Of a stretch of DNA of 64,000 bases, positions 57,799-64,000 are shown piece after piece. Made by a program: the position numbers and the translations under genes. Origin of the DNA: Prostheceraeus crozeri (lineage: Eukaryota > Platyhelminthes > Polycladida > Euryleptidae); contig CAJQUW010011254.1 in assembly GCA_907163375.1 (NCBI GenBank), positions 186,001 through 250,000 on the forward strand, read 5' to 3'. Below the pieces are notes generated by a model. It saw only the letters and a program-made list of their open reading frames with translations, searched no databases and was not told the DNA's origin. Numbering within the stretch: position 1 is the first letter of the stretch; every line of letters starts with the position of its first letter.

Positions 57799-58296
57799 TC
57801 TTTGTTATCAGTAGAATTTTTAACCTTAACATGTGCTCACGTGATAATTTTCTCTATCGATTTTCTTCGGTCGTATGATGTGAATGTTGTGCTGTACATC
57901 TTCATTCGTGCATGATTAAGCCTTTGGGGCGAAACGTCGCACACGCAATAATAATCGCTTGGAAGTACCCGAAGAATCTTTTCTTTTGAACCCTTTATTT
58001 TAATCTGATAGTCGCATTGTCGAACTGGAAAACCTGTACATGCAAGTGAATTAGAAAATTATCATGTCATAGAAATTTGTTGTTGCTGAAATTGGCTGCC
58101 CGAACTTGAACTTGAACTTGAGTGACTGAACCCGAACTTGTGTTCCTAAGCATTGAAGCTCAGGTGACGTATGCATAGAAACTGATAACAATAAACATTT
58201 AGAGTGGAAGTGAAGCTTCAAGAAATCCACAATGGTGGCAATAAAATCGCACGCATTTTCACATAGATATCCTCGTGAACGGCTGTATCATTGGGT

Positions 58297-58828
58297 TAGG
58301 CCTCAGTCACACTGAAAGCAAAGCAAACACGAGCGTCCCGAGTAAACGTATGTCCACAATTAGATTGCTTGTCTGTATCACTTGTTCGATTACTATGTTA
58401 TTATGTCAGCAGATTGTGCCATTTCATTAACGCTACGTGTTCCAGTGCTTCCTTTATAGTCAAACAGAAGAAGAGGCGACCTGTCTTAGCCCTCAGCCAC
58501 AATGCCAGCTTTTCCAAGCGTTTCCGGGCAAAGCGCTTTGCAGCAAATATAAAGTCATCATTACAGCAGTTGTAGATTGCAACAGTGCTAGCAAAGCAAA
58601 CCAGAGCGATTAATACCTTACAGACATACGTTTGCTCGACACGCTCGTGTTTGCTTTGCTTTCAGTGTGGCTAAGGCCTTAATCTGTGGTCCGCAAGCTA
58701 TTAATCGCTCTGGTTTGCTTTGCTGGCAGTGTTGCAATCTACAACTGCTGTAATGATGACTTTATATTTACTGCAAAGCGCTTTGCTCGGAAACGCTTGG
58801 AAAAGCTGGCAGTGTGGCTGAGGCCTTA
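58297..58828. repeat. Interleaved foldback, arms A-B-A'-B'
   Basis: A (58297-58353, AGGCCTCAGTCACACTGAAA) pairs with A' (58622-58680). B (58486-58615, CCTCAGCCACAATGCCAGCT) pairs with B' (58699-58828) over about 128 bases with few mismatches. The pairs overlap in order rather than nest. All four outer edges share AAGGCCTCAGCCACACTG-like sequence followed by GCAAAGC, so this is one MITE family in two interlocked copies. No coding frame. Confidence 0.85.
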
Positions 58829-58970
58829 GAATCAGTCACATATGTAAATCTAAGCTTTTCATTGGTGGTTCATGCTCCAACTTAGTTCCCCGGATGCGCA
58901 ATCTATTTCTATGGACGTGTGATTGAAATTGGCTTCGCTGTCTATGGTATTCGAAATTGCAGACGTTGGA

Positions 58971-59095
58971 ACTCACATTAATCCGCAAGCGACGCACGAC
59001 TTTTTTCCTATCTCTGTAAGGTATTAAAAATTGCTTTTGGCCCACTTAGTAATTTCGTCGATGTGCCGGCGATTTCGAATTAATCACACTTCTAG
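58971..59095. repeat. Second copy of the 51356-51480 repeat
   Basis: ACTTTTTTCCTATCTCTGTA, GCTTTTGGCCCACTTAGTAA and CGATGTGCC...ACACTTCTAG match 51368-51470. Mostly single-base differences. Confidence 0.7.
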
Positions 59096-59867
59096 AAAAC
59101 CGAAGCAGATAAACAAAATATTTAATTCTGTGTCTAAGTGCAACAACATATGAGTGCACCGAATGTCAAATGCCAATATTTTGAACTTCAACACCTTTTT
59201 TGACTATGTATTTACTTCTTTTCTTTTTATGTTTGTGCCTGAGAAGGCGGATTTGAAAGAGAAATTTCGAATTAAAAATAATATGAATAGTCTAGTAATT
59301 TGGCTTACATTTTAGAAAGCAATTCTGAGAATTTCAAATACCTATACTTGAAACATTTGAATTAGGTTTAGAAGTTAATGACAAGAAAAAAACTTGTCGA
59401 GATATCTATTTAATTTTATGTCTTTGGCAAATACAGGTGCGTTTGATAAGTGACCGATAATTTCCTATTGTTTGTCGCGGGGCATGGTGAATTGAGAACA
59501 CAATTAGCTTTCGGCGATTAGTCAAAGAGAATATATTAATATTGAGACATGAAATGTCAGACTGCAGACTAAATAATCTTGAGAATAATTGCCAACGTTG
59601 AGTCTTTCAACAAATATTTAACTTTTTAAAGGGAACAACTATTGCTTGCTGAAACTGATCGCATCATTCTTGATTTGTTATGACGGCTAATTGCATTGTC
59701 GTCGGTAAGAATATCATTTTTATATTACTCGGAATATCAGGCGAGTTGGTTGTGACGCCAATGTTCTGCTAATGTTCCGCGTGATTTATTTTTTGCCTAT
59801 TCGTTTACTTCCATGCTATTGAGGTACATCTGAATTTCAATTAATTGATATTTACGCGTTGCGTGTG
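59096..59867. other. No gene seen
   Basis: AT-rich. Nothing supported. Confidence 0.4.
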
Positions 59868-60055
59868 GTCTCCGTGGCGCAGTGGTTAAGTGCTTGGCCT
59901 AGTGGTCTCTTGGTCCAGAGGTCAAGCCCCGAAAGTGACATTGTAAGACGGCAGGAAAGACATTCCGACCAGAAGTGCCACAACGCTCCAGGAAAGTCTG
60001 ACTTTGTCTGCACCGCCCAAGCCCCATGTGTGGGGAAGTAGTGACGTTAAATCTT
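59868..60055 (+). mobile_element. tRNA-derived SINE family A, full copy
   Basis: CCGTGGCGCAGTGGTTAAGT (A-box region) and GAGGTCAAGCCCC (B-box region) form a tRNA-like head. The body GACGGCAGGAAAGACATTCC and tail GTGTGGGGAAGTAGTGACGT follow. Copies lie at 22355-22470 and, reversed, 60728-60835. It is not a tRNA gene, because the acceptor stem and 3' half do not close. The open frame at 59859-60041 is not coding. Confidence 0.85.
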
Positions 60056-60479
60056 CATTTTAAGCCCAAAAATTGCAAGATGATTGAATTGAACTTTGGG
60101 ATTGAAGAGGACAAGAATGCTATTCAAGTTCTGTCACCAGCTCTTGCTTCGGTATCGTTTGTCATTAATCATTTTGCTTACGTCCATCTTCATTATCTGA
60201 CCGCCTTTTACGCCCACGTCAAACTCCCGAACACCATCGCGCTATGAACGTACACAGAATGTCCCCGGATTACCGACACCTTGTAGGCTCAACACTGAAA
60301 AAGATGGTATAATATCTAGTATATTATGCACGCAGGAATACTACTCGCACCTATCGAGAAAGAAAGACGAAAAACAGCACAAATCGTGATTAGGCACTTG
60401 ATGATCAATTTAGAACAATTGTTAACAATGAAGAAGACAAGGACAGTGTAGAAGTGTCAAGTAATAACAGGCCTTGTAC

Positions 60480-60606
60480 CAGAATTGTAAGTGGGTCAAC
60501 GAAACTTGACCCATGTGACCCACGACCCACCGATTTTTCGGAAAAACATGACCCTCACGGTTTTGTGACCTACTTGACCTATGACCCACAACCGCTCCCA
60601 ACTCTG
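60480..60606. mobile_element. 127-bp hAT-type MITE
   Basis: CAGAATTGTAAGTGGGTCAA at the left and CCGCTCCCAACTCTG at the right share ends with the 1.7-kb element at 20497. GTGACCCACGACCC-type units fill it. Flanks CCTTGTAC and CATTGCAC match at 6 of 8. It is essentially two ends with no interior. Confidence 0.85.
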
Positions 60607-60727
60607 CATTGCACAATCAAACATCTTGGTGCTCACTATGATGAAGCTTTTACATCACTACTCCCCTTACTTGGGGCTTGGACGGTGCTGACATAGTCAG
60701 ACTTATGAAGCGTTGTAGTAATTTCAG

Positions 60728-60835
60728 TCCGGATGCCCTTCCTGCCGACTTCCAATGACACCTTCGGGGCTCGACCTCTAGACCAAAAGATCGCTAGGCC
60801 AAGCACCTAACCACTAATTTATTTATCATTTTAGT
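60728..60835 (-). mobile_element. SINE family A, reversed copy
   Basis: Read in reverse: GTGGTTAGGTGCTTGGCCTA, GGTCTAGAGGTCGAGCCCCG, GTCGGCAGGAAGGGCATCCG. It lies 0.7 kb from the plus-strand copy and faces it, so the two could pair. The head is slightly truncated at its 5' end. Confidence 0.8.
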
Positions 60836-60976
60836 CAGTTGTAGGGCATTCAGTTTTAATTCAGTGTGTTGAACACAATCAGTGCGTCCATAGACAGATT
60901 TGAAATGAATTAACTTGTTTGTTGACTCCACTGGTGTTTACAAAAGCAGATCTACATTGATTGTTTATCATTTTAA

Positions 60977-63239
60977 AGGTGTAGTTCGGTACTTTTTACG
61001 TATCAATTTTATTAGCAAAAACGGAAGACATAACACTCTTTATTATGTTCCACCGGATGTTTTCATCTCAGTCATCACCGTTGAAGAGAGATAACTTGTC
61101 TAATGTCAAGCTATGACGTCACAGAGGACGATGATGATTCCCGGCTGCATCGCAGCCGATCGCTGCACACCTCTAACAGGGAAGTTCACATGCTTCGCGC
61201 AGTTTCACCGTCCCACGCACGAAGATGGACAATCAAGGTAATTATTTATCGTCATACATGTGCTGTTGAGAATTACGGTTTTATGTGACAATGTAATTAT
61301 AGAGAGCATAACCACTATGCCACGATATTTTAATTGAATTCCAATTTTTTCGTCATTTTTCATTTAGTTACACATACTGTACAAGTATCATAAAATTTCA
61401 TTAGCAGTGCCTGTACCTGCACTACATATGAGATATAGAAAGACTTACTTTACGCAGCCGATAGTCAAAAGAAAACTGGTAGCAGTAAATCCAAAACATT
61501 CATTTCAATTTCTTACTAATAATCATTGCCAGTATACAAAGTCGCCAGACGTAATTTTTAGTAGAAGTGCGCCGGCTTACGGCCCATCTTTTCGTTGCTT
61601 TCCTGTATGTCTCCGATCAAGACACATGGTTCAGAAGATCTCACATGATTTCTTACCAATTCCATTTGAATGGAATATGCCTCCGACACAGTGGGCTCAA
61701 CATACTTTTTTTGAATATCATAAAATCGTGTTTTCCGTATCATATGTAAATTCATACCATCAGAAATTTCTTTCAGTGTTGAAAATGTGTTGCCAGAAAT
61801 GATTGTCGCGGAAGTTACTGCAATATTACCAAGAAATGACTGATCAACTTTCGGTTGAGAATGCCAAAACAATTTATGTCCACCAATAGTGCAAGTTATA
61901 TCAACAGTAATAGCCGATCCAACCGCTCGAATGCTCAAATCAGCTTGAGATAAGCGTTCACCACATTGCGGACAAAATTTGAGCAACTGATTCAAGCAGG
62001 ATTCATAGACAATGAAACATTGCTCCTCTGCAAAACCTTGCTGATCATTTTCAAATGTTTCGAATTCATAAACGTACTCGTCATCATCATCGCTCGCGGA
62101 ATTTGATGAGCAGTTTTCAAAATCCGGATCAAGGGTGTCGTCTGCAAATGCGATAACTCACAATATCCGAACGACAACTCGGATAGAGCAGTAGGCCAAA
62201 TCAAAAAAAATCTTCATAATAAAATTTCTTTTCCAATACATCAGTTGATAGATCATCACAGATCTTAATGAATGTTTGTACTGATGTTTAACCGCTTGAA
62301 AACTTATTTTAAAGTGGTATTGAAATAAATCGTTATTATTGTTAAATGTAAAGAGTCATACTAAAATATTAAAAGAAAGTTTACTTATAGACTATTTGGT
62401 GCGACTTAAAGTTGTATTTTATGGCAAGATAGATTGCTTGAATACAAAATGTAGCTAAAGTATTTTCTGTAACATTTACCACTAAATAACAATTTTCGAT
62501 CAATTTTACTCACCAAGAATCCGTTCGGGGCTTCCAACAACCGAAGTACACGTATCTGTTGAGAATGATGTATCCACATCGATGTTCGATCGACTTGCGT
62601 TCAATTTATCGATGGCTTTGCTTCGACGAAAAGGTAAATTCACGATCAGTGGAACCTTCCCCAAATTCAAAGTCGGCACAGCATTCTCTTTCAAAGAATA
62701 GGGTCGTCTTATTTTATATTGCTCATGCAATAACGTATACTGAAGGTTGATTTCTTTATCTTTGTCAGCAAAATGAATTGAACAGACACGGCTGTGAGCT
62801 GATGGTTTAAAGTTGGCCCTACCAATTTTTTCACACCAAAGTTTTCTCAATTTCTTATCGGAGGGAAACTTATGAAAACACAACTTATTAGTATTTTTAG
62901 TGCTGTTATTACTACACTTATAAACGCAACACTGCACCATGATTGTCAAGCACTGACGGACTAAATGAGTTTTGCTTTAATTCACAACTCGAAGCACGGC
63001 GTGATCCCTGCCTGAAGTCGATGTACAACGCGCACATTCGTGCAGTCACCACACGAGACAGCGCTATCCGGTGATATTCTCCCTCAATCCAATCGTCCTC
63101 TATGACGTCACAGTTGTATCTTCTGACAGCTGCAGCGTCTAAACAAAGAGATTTGATAGCGAGAGAGATGTCTCATTTTACTCACCAGATATCAATGTCA
63201 TAATTGAGGCAAAGTTAAAAATTGGACCGAACTACACCT
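60977..63239 (-). mobile_element. THAP-domain DNA transposon with TTAA duplication (Kolobok-like)
   Basis: AGGTGTAGTTCGGTACTTTT at the left and, in reverse, AGGTGTAGTTCGGTCCAATT at the right. TTAA lies at 60973-60976 and 63240-63243. Further inside, TATGACGTCACAGAGGACGA (61110) faces GTCCTCTATGACGTCACAG (63093) as a second inverted pair holding the palindrome TGACGTCA. At 2.3 kb it lacks the later part of the transposase, so it is a deletion derivative. The Kolobok assignment rests on TTAA plus a THAP-headed transposase and needs a search. Confidence 0.88.
61558..62940 (-). CDS. Two-exon THAP-domain transposase, truncated at the C-terminus
   Basis: Exon 1 runs from ATG at 62940 (MVQCCVYKCSNNSTKNTNKL) to 62514. 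It contains a full THAP finger: CxxxxC, FHKFP, W, then RVCSIHF with Cys and His, and the closing LKENAVPT. Donor GTGAGT at 62508-62513, acceptor TTTGCAG up to 62142. Exon 2 starts at 62141 and the phase agrees (GAC split 1+2), giving an acidic stretch (SASDDDDEYVYEFETFENDQ), then FIVYESCLNQLLKFCPQCGE, ITCTIGGHKLFWHSQPK and GNIAVTSATIISGN. It stops at 61558 near CVLIGDIQES, where related proteins continue. About 336 residues. DNA binding is plausible; catalysis is not expected. Confidence 0.85.
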
Positions 63240-63243
63240 TTAA

Positions 63244-63795
63244 GTAGTGAGTTGAACATGCTGTTTTTTCGTGATCTTTGAGTACCTCTTAATTGTTTTT
63301 CCAGGTCAAGGATTTAATCAAATGATATTTGCAATTATTCATGGCATTGACCTGAGACTATCTCCATGCATCTGTTGACATTACATTTTCTTCAATAACA
63401 TTTCATCAATAATTCAAAGCCACACCTAGCATAACAATTTAAACTAACAGTAAAAAATAAATAAATTTCCAAGTCGTGTCGGTTGTTATTTACATACAGG
63501 ATGCTGCACACCGTTTTCTCAACATAATGTTTGACTTTTAAAACTGTAGATGAATTATTACATTTCTGCTTTTCACGCAAGCAAATTTGATTTTAAAAAG
63601 CGTAAACCTTACGTTGTATGCATCGTCCCATCACATGAAGTTGAAAATTTCGGAAATTTCCCTCATCTAGCACCTTTGCCAACCGGCACTTTATCGCATC
63701 TACAAAGGAGTCCAGATAAGCGAGGATAGCCAATTTATGTCACACATCATATGTACATTTCATTAAACCATAGAATGCACCCATAGACGTTTAAC
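63244..63795. other. No gene seen
   Basis: AT-rich. Nothing supported. Confidence 0.4.
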
Positions 63796-63990
63796 CACCG
63801 GCGCAGTGGCCTTGTAGTAGAGTATTCACTCTGCGCCCGGGAGACCTGGTTTCAAGTCTTGGTCGGGTCAAACTTAAGACTTTTTGATCAGGTACACTCT
63901 GCATTCTTGCTGAGCACTAAGAACAAAAGAATAAGAGTAGGATAAATGGATCGCCGAATGCGCTTCCGAGTATAAACAAGGAACATTATT
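63796..63990 (+). mobile_element. tRNA-derived SINE family B, head and body
   Basis: GCGCAGTGGCCTTGTAGTAG, GGGAGACCTGGTTTCAAGTC and GCACTAAGAACAAAAGAATA match the 51683 copy. The tail diverges after CGCTTCCGAGT. The window ends at once after it. Confidence 0.8.
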
Positions 63991-64000
63991 AAACATCTTA

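Larger units (their letters stand above)
55687..57998 (-). mobile_element. Penelope-like element with inverted terminal repeats
   Basis: Inverted repeats of about 200 bases lie at 55732-55933 and 57797-57997 (TTCAAAAGAAAAGATTCTTC against its reverse). They enclose RT and GIY-YIG coding sequence on the minus strand. TTTAATCTGATAGT occurs at 55673-55686 and again at 57999-58012, a 14-base target duplication. The arms contain GGGGCGAAACGTCGCACACG, like the conserved core reported in PLE termini. The coding frame opens directly at the inner edge of the right arm, so the 5' end is truncated. Confidence 0.93.

Noticed and set aside
59868-59945. Possible tRNA gene
   Set aside because: A- and B-box-like sequence is present but the cloverleaf does not close, and two further copies share the non-tRNA body, so it is a SINE.

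Overview
This is animal DNA: AT-rich, intron-bearing, and packed with transposable elements (TEs). No operons, Shine-Dalgarno sites or bacterial genes are visible. Introns show GTAAGT/GTGAGT donors. The mix of Tc1/mariner, hAT, piggyBac, THAP/Kolobok-type, P-type, Penelope-like (PLE), CR1/Rex-like LINE and tRNA-derived SINE copies fits an invertebrate genome. I cannot name a species or phylum from the sequence. Element limits below were set by reading terminal inverted repeats (TIRs) and target-site duplications (TSDs) directly.

Layout. 1-12650: an old dispersed repeat, here called R1, broken by a mariner-type element (700-2302) and a Tc1 element (3204-4599). Next come a piggyBac (5881-8503), a small hAT-type element (9149-9877) and a retroelement-like coding fragment (10912-11300). 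12651-15103: a DD41D mariner-type transposase relic, itself split, abutting a 250-bp GA microsatellite. 18142-18687: a C-type-lectin-like gene, the clearest host gene. 19921-30666: a short PLE relic, a 1.7-kb hAT-type MITE, a 5.0-kb hAT whose transposase is split by another 2.9-kb element, a deleted piggyBac and a probable hAT MITE.

30808-38142: two probable exons of an unrecognised host gene on the minus strand, one probable signal-peptide exon on the plus strand, two copies of a MITE family here called M1, and a TA-type MITE carrying an open frame. 39084-48998: a 9.9-kb hAT-bounded composite holding a mariner deletion derivative, a Tc1 copy and an almost full-length LINE. 49864-59100: a third M1 copy, SINEs, a P-type transposase fragment, a DD32E transposase relic, a near-complete PLE with RT and GIY-YIG domains, and an interleaved foldback. 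59868-64000: SINEs, a 127-bp hAT MITE and a THAP-domain transposon with TTAA duplications and one intron.

Most coding content is transposase or reverse transcriptase in several stages of decay. The genes do not form a shared pathway. What connects them is the order of nested insertions, which can be read in at least five places. I found no convincing new multigene system. The most unusual items are the hAT transposase with a long coiled-coil tail, the PLE pair with the same truncated and inverted layout, the MITE carrying an open frame, and the interleaved A-B-A'-B' foldback.
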